NCBI RefSeq assembly: GCF_030553055.1
Contig: NZ_CP130713.1
Location: 558,001-622,000 of the forward strand
DNA: 64,000 nucleotides
Reading direction: 5' to 3'
Source: Streptomyces sp. XD-27
GTDB lineage: Bacteria > Actinomycetota > Actinomycetes > Streptomycetales > Streptomycetaceae
Both the position numbers and the translations under genes were made by a program. How positions within the stretch are numbered: the stretch's first letter is position 1; each line of letters opens with the position of its first letter. The notes beneath the pieces were generated by a model, which did not search any database, was not told the DNA's origin, and saw nothing but the letters and a program-made list of their open reading frames with translations. Shown here piece after piece: positions 26,842-35,158 of this stretch.

Positions 26842-27540
26842 TCACCTCCCGGCCGCGTCGAGCAGGATCCGCGCCAGCTCGCCCGGTTGGGAGAACATCG
26901 GCCAGTGGCCGGTGTCCATCTCGACCAGCCGCCAGCGCTCGCTGGTCAGCAGCTCGGCCACGTCGTCGCTCGGCTCGGCGCCGTCGAGCAGACACTTGAT
27001 GTACGTGGCCGGAAGCTCGCCCAGTGACCGCGCCAGCACGGCCGGCTCGGCCAGAGAGGCGCCCGGGTGCGGCGTCGCGCCACCCACGAGCCGTGCGATC
27101 TGCTCGTCGGTGAGGCCCTGGCCGTCGCAGTCGGCCGCGGTCAGCGGCGCCCAGAAGCCGCCGTTCCCGATGATCGAAGCCTCCAGCTTCGCCGGGCCCT
27201 CCCACCAGCCGGAGACGAATGACTCGCCGTCGGCCGGGACATTGGAGTCGACGAAGACCACGCGGGCCAGCCGGTCGCCGATCCGCTCGGCGGCCTGACC
27301 GACCGGAATGCCCGAGTAGCTGTGCCCGACCAGGACGACGTCGCGCAGGTCATGGCGTTCGACCTGGTCGACGATGTCCTGGACATGGGTCTGCTGCCCG
27401 GCCGGCACCCCCTGCCTGTCCGCGAGGCCGGACAGCGTCAACGGGTGGGCGCCGTGACCGGCCTCGCGCAGCCGCGGCACCACCTCGTCCCACGCCCACG
27501 ATCCGAGCCACGCGCCTGCAACCAGTACGAATTCCGTCAT
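26842..27540 (-). CDS. Alpha/beta hydrolase (EstC-like esterase)
   Basis: 232 residues. N-terminal FVLVAGAWLGSWAWDEVVPRLREAGH gives the oxyanion strand. Nucleophile elbow GHSYSG (Ser near residue 79), acid Asp in the DSNVPADGESF region, and histidine in METGHWPMFSQP-like sequence (MDTGHWPMF) near residue 215 complete the triad. Typical of methyl-salicylate-esterase-like hydrolases. Substrate unknown. ATG 27538-27540. Confidence 0.87.
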   Translation of the reverse strand: MTEFVLVAGAWLGSWAWDEVVPRLREAGHGAHPLTLSGLADRQGVPAGQQTHVQDIVDQVERHDLRDVVLVGHSYSGIPVGQAAERIGDRLARVVFVDSNVPADGESFVSGWWEGPAKLEASIIGNGGFWAPLTAADCDGQGLTDEQIARLVGGATPHPGASLAEPAVLARSLGELPATYIKCLLDGAEPSDDVAELLTSERWRLVEMDTGHWPMFSQPGELARILLDAAGR

Positions 27541-27678
27541 GGCGGCAACCTAGCGGGGCGGTCTGACAACCACTCCGGAACCCGCGCGGGACGCACGTGT
27601 CCACCATGCGGGGATCGTTTCACCTCCGTGCGGCGCGTCGGCCGCCCGGGGTGCGGGGCTGCTGCTGTGTGATCGGGT

Positions 27679-28658
27679 ATGGCCTCTCCCCCGTCCACCT
27701 CCGCGGCCGGTTCGGCGCCACCGGGGCTTCCGGAGCTGGCGCCGATGCTGGCGACCCTGGGCGCGCTGCCGACGGGCGCGGCCGACTGGGCGTACGAGGT
27801 CAAGTGGGATGGCGTCCGGACGCTGGCCTATCTGCCGGGCGACGGGACCGCGCGGCTGGTCAGCCGCACCGGTCGGCGGATCACCGCCGAGTATCCCGAG
27901 CTCGGCGCCGTCGCCGTGCCCGGGCTCACCGCGGTCCTGGACGGCGAGATCGTCGCCCTGGACGAGCGCGGCCGCCCCGACTTCGGGCGGCTGCAGCAGC
28001 GGATGGGCCTCACGCGTCCGGCGCGGGTGCGGGCCGTGGCGCGGACCGTACCGGTCACGCTGATGCTCTTCGACGTGCTGCATCTGGCCGGGCGGTCCAC
28101 GGTGGGGCTGCCGTACGCCGAGCGGCGGCGGCTGCTGGAGGGGCTGGTGTTCCCTGCCCCGTACGTCGCCGTCCCCCCGTACTGGCCGCCGGGCCGCGGT
28201 GAGACCGCCCTGGCCTGGACCCGGGAGCAGGGTCTGGAGGGCGTGGTCGCCAAGCGCGTGTCCTCGCGCTACGAACCCGGTCGGCGGTCCCGTAACTGGA
28301 TCAAGACCAAGCATGTCCGCACGGTCGACATCCTCGTCGGCGGCTGGGTGCCCAGGGACCCGCGGCCGCCGCGGTCCGCTCGCTGCTGGTCGGGGTGGGC
28401 GGGGAGGGCGGACTGCGCTACGCGGGGTCGGTGGGCACGGGCTTCTCCGAGCAGGAGAGCCGCCGCCTCGCCGGACTGCTGTGCCCGCTTCAGACGCCCG
28501 CGCCGCCGTTTCAGGACACGAGCGCCGTCGACCTGACCCAGCCGGTCCGCTGGGTGCGGCCCGTGCTCGGCGGCGAGGTGGAGTTCCTCGAATGGACCCG
28601 CGGGGGGCGGCTGCGCGCGCCGGTGTGGCGGGGCCTGCGCGGGCCCCTCGGCAGCTGA
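27679..28658 (+). pseudogene. ATP-dependent DNA ligase (LigD/LigC-type), frameshifted
   Basis: ATG 27679. Motif I YEVKWDGVR carries the adenylated lysine (near residue 39); DGEIVALDERGRPDFGRLQQRM is motif III; EGVVAKRVSSRYEPGRRSRNWIKTKH covers motifs IV and V. After VDILVGGWVPRDPR the frame breaks at GG 28364-28365; one extra G restores AAAVRSLLVGVGGEGGLRYAGSVGTGFSEQE and the OB-fold ends at 28658 (326 residues). This is the stand-alone ligase domain used in non-homologous end joining. No Ku, polymerase or nuclease partner is adjacent. Confidence 0.88.
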
Positions 28659-28771
28659 GGACGCGGCCCCCCGGCACCTGAGGACACAACAGGACCCCGG
28701 TGCGCAAAGCGGTACGCAGGGGTTGCCAGAATGGGCCGCAGGGAGTAACGGAACGACGGCAGGAGCCGCGC

Positions 28772-30109
28772 ATGCAGAGCCGTACCGCGTTGGTCGAGGA
28801 TCTGATGGGGCGTTTCCCCCATGTGCCACGTGAAGCCGTGATCAAGGAGGACCTGCTGCGCGGCGGCATCGCCTTCGACGAGTCGGCGCTCAGCGACAGC
28901 GCGGACGAGGCGTCCGGCGAGGTCAAGCCGAAGTCGTACTTCATCTTCTCCTTCGACCACCGCACCCTGCCCGAGCTGGGCGCCGCGGCGCTGCGCCGCC
29001 CGCCGGAGGAGATCGTGCTCACCGGCGGGCCCTACGAGCTGCGCCGCACGGTGGTCTCGGTGCGCGTCAACCCCGCCTCCCCGTACCGGGTGATGGCGGG
29101 CGACGACGGCGCGCTGGGGCTCTATCTCGACGGGACGCGGATCGCCGACGTGGGGCTGCCGCCGATGCCCGAGTACTACCGGCACAAGCTGTCAGGCGGA
29201 AAGTCGGTGATGGAGGTCGCGCCGACCATCCAGTGGGGCTACCTCATCTATCTGACGGTGTTCCGCGTCTGCCAGTACTTCGGCGCCAAGGAGGAGTGCC
29301 AGTACTGCGACATCAACCACAACTGGCGCCAGCACAAGGCGGCCGGGCGCCCCTACACCGGGGTCAAGCCGGTGGAGGAGGTGCTGGAGGCACTGGAGAT
29401 CATCGACAAGTACGACACCGCCCGCGCCTCCACGGCGTACACCCTGACCGGCGGCTCCATCACCTCCAAGGTCGCGGGCCGGGACGAGGCCGACTTCTAC
29501 GGGCACTACGCGCAGGCCATCGAGGAGCGCTTCCCCGGCCGGTGGATCGGCAAGGTCGTGGCGCAGGCCCTGCCCAAGGCCGACGTCCAGCGGTTCCACG
29601 ACTACGGGGTGCGGATCTACCACCCCAACTACGAGGTGTGGGACCGGCGGCTGTTCGAGCTGTACTGCCCGGGCAAGGAGCGCTATGTGGGCCGCGACGA
29701 GTGGCACCGGCGGATCCTGGACTCCGCCGAGGTCTTCGGCCCGCGCAACGTGATCCCGAACTTCGTCGCGGGCGTGGAGATGGCGGAGCCGTTCGGCTTC
29801 ACGTCCGTCGACGAGGCGATCGACTCCACGGCCGAGGGGCTGCGGTACTTCATGTCGCGGGGCATCACCCCGCGGTTCACCACCTGGTGCCCGGAGCCCA
29901 CCACCCCGCTGGGGAAGGCCAATCCGCAGGGCGCGCCGCTGGAGTACCACATCCGGCTGCTGGAGGTGTACCGCGCGACGCTGGAGGAGTTCGGGTTGAC
30001 CTCGCCGCCCGGATACGGGCCGCCCGGTCCGGGGCGCGCGGTGTTCTCCGTCAGCTCCTTCATGGACAGCCTGCCGCTGGAGGACGACCCGGTGGCCCTC
30101 TCGCGCTAG
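28772..30109 (+). CDS. Radical SAM protein with Cx8CxxC cluster motif
   Basis: 445 residues. The radical SAM barrel is recognisable (YDTARASTAYTLTGGSITSKV, IGKVVAQALPKADVQRFHDYGVRIYHPNYEVWDRR, GPRNVIPNFVAGVEMAEPFGF). The three cysteines that would bind the [4Fe-4S] cluster are spaced C-x8-C-x2-C (CQYFGAKEECQYC near residue 170), not CxxxCxxC, so annotation tools may miss it. ATG 28772 has AGGAG upstream. No tailored substrate gene is adjacent; it ends seven bases from the convergent permease gene. Function unknown. Confidence 0.85.
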   Translation: MQSRTALVEDLMGRFPHVPREAVIKEDLLRGGIAFDESALSDSADEASGEVKPKSYFIFSFDHRTLPELGAAALRRPPEEIVLTGGPYELRRTVVSVRVNPASPYRVMAGDDGALGLYLDGTRIADVGLPPMPEYYRHKLSGGKSVMEVAPTIQWGYLIYLTVFRVCQYFGAKEECQYCDINHNWRQHKAAGRPYTGVKPVEEVLEALEIIDKYDTARASTAYTLTGGSITSKVAGRDEADFYGHYAQAIEERFPGRWIGKVVAQALPKADVQRFHDYGVRIYHPNYEVWDRRLFELYCPGKERYVGRDEWHRRILDSAEVFGPRNVIPNFVAGVEMAEPFGFTSVDEAIDSTAEGLRYFMSRGITPRFTTWCPEPTTPLGKANPQGAPLEYHIRLLEVYRATLEEFGLTSPPGYGPPGPGRAVFSVSSFMDSLPLEDDPVALSR

Positions 30110-30116
30110 GCGTTCG

Positions 30117-32150
30117 TCAGCGCGTGCCGGGCCGGTGGTGGGACGCGGCGGGGCTGGGCGGCTCGCCGCGCCGCACCGAGCCCGGGGCGCGGGGCGCCGG
30201 GCGGTCGGCGCGGATGGAGGAGCTGAGCTGCCACGGCACGCTGGTCACCATCACGCCGGGCGTGAACAGCAGTCGGCTCTTGAGCCACAGCGCGGACTGG
30301 TTGTGCAGCAGGTTCTCCCACCAGCGGCCGACCACGTACTCGGGGATGTAGACGCTGATCACGTCGCGCGGGCTGGTGCGCCGGATGGAGCGCACGTACT
30401 CCACCACGGGCCGGGTGATCTCGCGGTACGGGGAGTCGAGGACCTTCAGCGGCACGTCGACGTCCAGTTGCGCCCAGCGCTGCTCCAGCTCGGCGGCCTC
30501 TTCGCGTTCGACGGCGACGGTGAGGGCTTCGAGGCGGTCCGGGCGCAGCGCGCGGGCGTAGGCCAGGGCGCGCAGGGTGGGCTTGTGCACGGTGGAGACC
30601 AGGACGATGGCCAGCACCCGGGAGGGCGGGGCGAGTTCGTCGCGCGGGTCGGTGACGGCGAGTTCGGCGGCCGTGGCGTCGTAGTGGCGGCGGATGCCGC
30701 GCATCATCAGCCACAGCAGGACGGCGGCGAGCACCGCCAGCCAGGCGCCCTGGACGAACTTGGTGGCCAGCACGATCACCAGGACCAGGCCGGTGATGAC
30801 GGCGCCGGTGGCGTTGACGACGCGCGCCACGTGGTAGCGGCGGCGGGCGGCGGGGTCCGGCGTGGCGCGCAGTGCGCGGTTCCAGTGCCGGACCATGCCG
30901 GACTGGGAGAGCGTGAAGGAGGTGAAGACGCCCAGGATGTAGAGGTGGATGAGGTCGGTGACGTTGGCCTTGTAGGCCCACAGCAGGGCGCCGGCGACGA
31001 TGGCCAGCGCCAGGATGCCGTTGGAGAAGGCGAGCCGGTCTCCCCGGTTGTGCAGCTGGCGCGGCAGGTAGCGGTGCTCGGCGAGGATCGAGCCCAGCAG
31101 CGGGAAGCCGTTGTAGGCGGTGTTCGCGGCCAGGATCAGCACCAGGGCGGTGGCCGCCTGGATGTAGTAGAAGCCGACGCTGCTGTCGCCGCCGAGGACG
31201 GCGGCGGCCAGCTGGGCGATGACGGTGCGCTGGGTGTGGTCCCCGCAGTCGGCGAGACCGACGAGGTGGCAGGGGTCCTCGACGATGTGCACCTTGGCGA
31301 CCACGGCGAGCGTGGTGACGCCGCTGAACATCGCGATGGCGATCAGGCCCATCGCCGCCATCGTGGACGCCGCGTTCTTCGACTTGGGCTTACGGAAGGC
31401 CGGTACGCCGTTGGAGATGGCCTCGACTCCGGTCAGCGCCGTGCAGCCGCTGGAGAAGGCGCGCAGGACCAGCATCATCAGGGCCAGTCCGGCCAGGTCC
31501 GCGTCGCCGGGCTCGGGTTCGATGTCGTACGCCGCGCTCTCGGCGACCGGCGCGTCGCCCACGAGGTACCGGAACAGCCCCGTACCGACCATGATCAGCA
31601 CGCCGGCGATGAACAGGTAGGTCGGGGCGGCGAACGCCCGGCCCGACTCCCTGATGCCGCGCAGGTTCGCCGCGGTGAGCAGGGCCACGAAGCCCAGCGC
31701 GATGCCCACCCGGTGGGAGTCCAGGTCGGGCACCGCCGAGATGATGTTGTCCACTCCCGAGGCGACCGAGACCGCCACCGTCATCACGTAGTCGACCAGC
31801 AGGGATGCGGCGACGACGAGCCCGGCGGCGGGCCCCAGGTTGGTGGAGGCCACCTCGTAGGAGCCGCCGCCGCTGGGGTAGGCGTGCACCACCTGGCGGT
31901 AGGAGAGCACCACGACGGTCATCAGGAAGACGACGGCGGCGGCGATCCACGGGGTGAAGTGCAGATACGCCAGCCCGCCGAGGGTCAGGACGAGCAGGAT
32001 CTCCTGGGTGGCGTACGCCACGGAGGACAGCGGGTCCGACGCGAAAATCGGCAGGGCGAGGCGCTTGGGCAGCAGCGTCTCGTGCAGCTCCTCGCTGCGC
32101 TTGGCGCGGCCGATCACCAGACGCTTGAGCAGCTCGGTCACGTGGATCAC
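30117..32150 (-). CDS. APC-superfamily permease with USP-like C-terminus (KimA-like)
   Basis: 677 residues. About 12 membrane helices starting with LPKRLALPIFASDPLSSVAYATQEILLVL, TLGPAAGLVVAAS... and AYPSGGGSYEVASTNLG. The C-terminal cytosolic 180 residues (PSRVLAIVLVSTVHKPTLRALAYARALRPDRLEALTVAVEREEA) resemble a universal-stress-protein domain. This layout matches the KimA/YdaO potassium uptake family. An ATP- or c-di-AMP-linked regulation of the C-terminus is known for KimA; not shown here. No ydaO riboswitch was seen just upstream. Confidence 0.8.
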   Translation of the reverse strand: MIHVTELLKRLVIGRAKRSEELHETLLPKRLALPIFASDPLSSVAYATQEILLVLTLGGLAYLHFTPWIAAAVVFLMTVVVLSYRQVVHAYPSGGGSYEVASTNLGPAAGLVVAASLLVDYVMTVAVSVASGVDNIISAVPDLDSHRVGIALGFVALLTAANLRGIRESGRAFAAPTYLFIAGVLIMVGTGLFRYLVGDAPVAESAAYDIEPEPGDADLAGLALMMLVLRAFSSGCTALTGVEAISNGVPAFRKPKSKNAASTMAAMGLIAIAMFSGVTTLAVVAKVHIVEDPCHLVGLADCGDHTQRTVIAQLAAAVLGGDSSVGFYYIQAATALVLILAANTAYNGFPLLGSILAEHRYLPRQLHNRGDRLAFSNGILALAIVAGALLWAYKANVTDLIHLYILGVFTSFTLSQSGMVRHWNRALRATPDPAARRRYHVARVVNATGAVITGLVLVIVLATKFVQGAWLAVLAAVLLWLMMRGIRRHYDATAAELAVTDPRDELAPPSRVLAIVLVSTVHKPTLRALAYARALRPDRLEALTVAVEREEAAELEQRWAQLDVDVPLKVLDSPYREITRPVVEYVRSIRRTSPRDVISVYIPEYVVGRWWENLLHNQSALWLKSRLLFTPGVMVTSVPWQLSSSIRADRPAPRAPGSVRRGEPPSPAASHHRPGTR

Positions 32151-32293
32151 GGTGCGAGCGTCTCAGGGCGGGCGCCGTTCCCCCGCTGTTCACCGGCCGC
32201 GCCCGGGCTGTACGTACGAATGGCAGACGGAGGTACCGGCATTCGGGCGTACCCGGCGGCGGGCCGAGACCTTTTCCTGCCGTCGCCCCAGGG

Positions 32294-33772
32294 TCAGCGG
32301 GCGGTCGCCGTCACCCGTACCGTGGCGCCCGGACGGGCCGCCGGGAGCAGCACCTCCGCCTCGCCCGGCCGCGTGGCCACGACCACCGTGCCTCCGCCGG
32401 TCACCGAGACCCGCGCCCCGTCGGGGAAGGCGGTGGCGGGCAGGCTGAGGAGGGTCCAGGCGCGCCGCGTGGTGCGGTCGGCGGTCAGGGTGAGGGTGTA
32501 CGTCCGGGTGGCCGGGTCGTAGGACTCGGGGCCCGGGGCGCCGGCCACCGCCCGCGCGTGGGGCGCGAAGGCGGGCTCCTTGCCGGGGGCGGGGCTGCCG
32601 TCCCGCTCGCGGACGCAGTAGCCGCCGCCGTCCTCGGCACGGCAGTCGTACCACATGGCCCAGCCGGAGGCGAAGCCGTCCATGGAGGCCACCTGGCGTC
32701 GTATCAGCTCGGCGTTTCCGGGGCTGGTGGCCTTGGGCGGGCCCCATTCGCCGACGAGCACCGGAAGCCGGTGGGCGGCGGGGTAGGCGCCGATGGCGGC
32801 TTCGTAGTTCTCGATGAAGCGGCTCGACGGGTCCCAGTCGGCGCCCGATTCGACGGCGGTGTCGTAGTAGTGCGGGGCGTAGCCGAGGCGGTCCGGGCCG
32901 CGCCGCGGGTCGTCGAAGCCGGGCAGGCTGGTGGGCACGCCCTGGCCGACCAGGACGGTGGGTTCGAGGAAGAGCCACGCGTCGGGGTCGGCGGCGCGGA
33001 CGGCGCCGATCAGCCTGCGGTACATGGCCGCGAGCCGGCCGCGTTCGAGCGCGGCGGCGGCGTCGGCCTGGTCGTCGGGGTCGGTGGGGTCCCCCGGAAC
33101 GGGTCCGAAGGGCTCGTTGAACAGGTCGTAGCCCAGCAGGGAGCGGTGTCCGCGCAGGGTGGCGGCGACCTCGGCGTAGGCGGCGGTCTGGGCGGCGCGC
33201 AGGTCGGCGTCGTCGTACAGGTGGGTGAAGGCGGCCTGTACGGCGGGCTGGAAGTAGTCCGCGAACCAGTCGTCGGGGTTCGGTTCGAAGGGCAGGCCGT
33301 CGGTGCGGGTGGCCCATGCGGGGATCCCGTTGTGCCCGAACGCCGGGCCGTAGACGTCCTGGTGCCAGTCGACCAGGACCAGGACCCGGTGGCGGTCGGC
33401 CCAGTCCAGGACCCGGTCGAGAGAGCGCAGATAGCGGGTGTCGTAGCGGCCGCGGCGCGGTTCGACCTTCTCCCACTGGATGTTGAGCCGCAGGAGGTCG
33501 AAGCCGTCGCGGGCCAGCTGGGCGATGTGCTCTTCGGTCACGGTGTCGGTCTTGCCGAGGTTCAGCCCGCGCAGCCGGAGTGCGCGGCCGTACCGGTCGG
33601 CGAGGCGCGTGACGCCGTCGGGGGTGGTGACGGTGCCGGACGGTGGCGTCCAGTCGCGGGACGGCGCAGCTCGTTCCGTGGGTGCCAGCGCCTGTGCCGG
33701 TTCCGCCGCGGGGACGGCGTGGAGGAGGGCCACTGCGAGGGCGAGTGTCGTGGCGACGCGGAGCGGACGCAT
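32294..33772 (-). CDS. Secreted GH5 glycosidase, endoglycoceramidase-like
   Basis: 492 residues. Signal peptide MRPLRVATTLALAVALLHAVPAA with probable cleavage after PAQA near residue 28. Family GH5 core: LRGLNLGKTD, DLLRLNIQWEKVEP, VLVLVDWHQDVYGPAFG, acid/base Glu in LLGYDLFNEPFG, nucleophile Glu in VLVGEWGPPK. A beta C-terminal domain follows (TRTYTLTLTADRTTRRAW...). Size and motifs match bacterial endoglycoceramidases, which release oligosaccharide from glycosphingolipids; a related glucanase is possible. ATG 33770-33772 with GGGAGG upstream. Signal: extracellular. Confidence 0.88.
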   Translation of the reverse strand: MRPLRVATTLALAVALLHAVPAAEPAQALAPTERAAPSRDWTPPSGTVTTPDGVTRLADRYGRALRLRGLNLGKTDTVTEEHIAQLARDGFDLLRLNIQWEKVEPRRGRYDTRYLRSLDRVLDWADRHRVLVLVDWHQDVYGPAFGHNGIPAWATRTDGLPFEPNPDDWFADYFQPAVQAAFTHLYDDADLRAAQTAAYAEVAATLRGHRSLLGYDLFNEPFGPVPGDPTDPDDQADAAAALERGRLAAMYRRLIGAVRAADPDAWLFLEPTVLVGQGVPTSLPGFDDPRRGPDRLGYAPHYYDTAVESGADWDPSSRFIENYEAAIGAYPAAHRLPVLVGEWGPPKATSPGNAELIRRQVASMDGFASGWAMWYDCRAEDGGGYCVRERDGSPAPGKEPAFAPHARAVAGAPGPESYDPATRTYTLTLTADRTTRRAWTLLSLPATAFPDGARVSVTGGGTVVVATRPGEAEVLLPAARPGATVRVTATAR

Positions 33773-33895
33773 GACGCCTCCCGGGTCGGATCGGTGCCGG
33801 CAGCAGCCGATCCTGACCTGGTCGGGTTGTGTCGGCAAGGGTCAGGCACCAACTTTCCTGACGCCTTGTCATCTTTCCGGGACGGCCGGAGGCGG

Positions 33896-34405
33896 TTACG
33901 CGCCGAACCAGCCCGCGACGTCGAGGCGGAAGAAGCCGCCGGGCGCCAGCGTGCGCAGGTCCGCCTCCAGCGCGCGGACGCGCTCCACCCCCAGCGCCGC
34001 GACCCATTCGGCCCGCAGCTCCTCGAAGATCGCGGCGGACCGGCGCAGGGAATCGATCCCGCGCGGGGTGAGCCGGACGATCTTGCGCCGCGCGTCCCGC
34101 AGGTCGATCGCCCGCTCGGCGTAGCCGAGGCCCACCAGGCGGTCGACCGTCTTGCCCGCGGCCTGCTTGGAGACGCCGAGCCGCCGCCCCAGCTCGCTCG
34201 CGGTGGCACCGTCGGGCCCGATGGCCTGCATCGCGAAGCCGAAGGCCGGGCGGACATCCGGGTGGCCCTGGCGTGCCAGCTCGGCGTGCAGCCGGTCGAT
34301 GATCGAGCGGAATCCCGCGAACAGCAGCAGCGGGAGCTCGAATCCGGCGCTATCGCGGGGTTCTCGCGGTGCTTCTGACGTTGATTCAGGGGTGCGTTCA
34401 GCCAT
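33896..34405 (-). CDS. MarR-family transcriptional regulator
   Basis: 169 residues. Winged helix at about 70-130: GPDGATASELGRRLGVSKQAAGKTVDRLVGLGYAERAIDLRDARRKIVRLTPRG. ATG 34403-34405. It is divergent from the AhpD-like gene at 34519, with an inverted repeat between them, so it probably represses both itself and that gene. The ligand is unknown. Confidence 0.88.
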   Translation of the reverse strand: MAERTPESTSEAPREPRDSAGFELPLLLFAGFRSIIDRLHAELARQGHPDVRPAFGFAMQAIGPDGATASELGRRLGVSKQAAGKTVDRLVGLGYAERAIDLRDARRKIVRLTPRGIDSLRRSAAIFEELRAEWVAALGVERVRALEADLRTLAPGGFFRLDVAGWFGA

Positions 34406-34415
34406 TGCGCGACTC

Positions 34416-34451
34416 GACAACCTGGTTTACGATTTGGTCAACCACGTTGTC
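34416..34451. promoter_or_regulatory. Inverted repeat, probable MarR operator
   Basis: A 36-bp palindrome: arms of about 14-15 bases reading GACAACC.TGGTT and ..AACCA.GTTGTC with few mismatches, outermost six bases perfect (GACAAC / GTTGTC). It lies between the MarR-type gene and the AhpD-like gene. Confidence 0.65.
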
Positions 34452-34518
34452 CATCTTAGTGCCTGTGCCGTCCCCGCCGCATCCCACGGCGTGTCACGGC
34501 GCGCGGAAGGATGCCCCA

Positions 34519-35088
34519 ATGCCGTCGCACGCGTTCACCGACCACACGCCGGACTCGGCGCCCGCCGCCTCCCGCAAGACGATGGAGGCCGTGGCCCAGC
34601 GGCTGGGCTATCTGCCGGCGGCCGTCGGCCGTATGGCCGCCTCGCCGCATCTGCTGGACGGATTCCTCAAGCTCAGCGGGCTGTTCGAGGCGACGAGCCT
34701 CAGCCCCGTGGAGCGTGAAGTCGTCATCCTCACCGTCGCCACCCGCAACGCCTGCCATGTCTGCGTGGCGATGCACACCGCGAAACTCCAGGCGCTCGGC
34801 GCCCACCCCGACCTGGTCGCGGCCCTGCGTGCGCGACAGCCGCTGGACGACACGCACCTGGAGGCGATACGGGTCTTCGCCCTCGATGTGCTGGCGACCG
34901 CGGGGGCGGTGCCCGACGCCGCCGTGGAGGCGTTCCTGGCCCAGGGCTACACCGCTCAGAACGCCCTGGAGGTGGTCCTGGGCATCGGCGCCTACACGAT
35001 GTCGACGCTGGCGAACCGGCTGATCGGGGCACCACTGGACGAGCAGTTGCGGCCCTTCGCCTGGGAGGAGGAGACGGCGGCGGCATGA
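34519..35088 (+). CDS. Carboxymuconolactone decarboxylase / AhpD-like protein
   Basis: 189 residues. Motif CHVCVAMHTAKL near residue 77 is the CxxC + His active site of AhpD-type peroxidase/CMD proteins, and 'QGYTAQNALEVVLGIGAYTMSTLANRL' completes the core. ATG 34519 has GGAAGG upstream. Likely a thiol peroxidase-type antioxidant protein under MarR control. A long inverted repeat spans its stop and that of the ABC permease. Confidence 0.87.
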   Translation: MPSHAFTDHTPDSAPAASRKTMEAVAQRLGYLPAAVGRMAASPHLLDGFLKLSGLFEATSLSPVEREVVILTVATRNACHVCVAMHTAKLQALGAHPDLVAALRARQPLDDTHLEAIRVFALDVLATAGAVPDAAVEAFLAQGYTAQNALEVVLGIGAYTMSTLANRLIGAPLDEQLRPFAWEEETAAA

Positions 35089-35158
35089 CGCCCGGCCCGG
35101 ATCCGTCCGAGGCTCGGCGCTCTCCCCGGGCGCCGTCGCCCGAGCGCGGGCGTCATGC
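35083..35158. terminator. Long inverted repeat between convergent genes
   Basis: GCATGACGCCCG (35083-35094) and CGGGCGTCATGC (35147-35158) pair perfectly over 12 bases, with 52 bases between. The arms carry both stop codons (35086-35088 and 35153-35155). Confidence 0.6.

Noticed and set aside
32151..32293. A second ydaO riboswitch before the KimA-like permease
   Set aside because: Only an isolated GGGGGAAC was seen; the ordered blocks and long pairing are missing, and the space is only about 140 bases.
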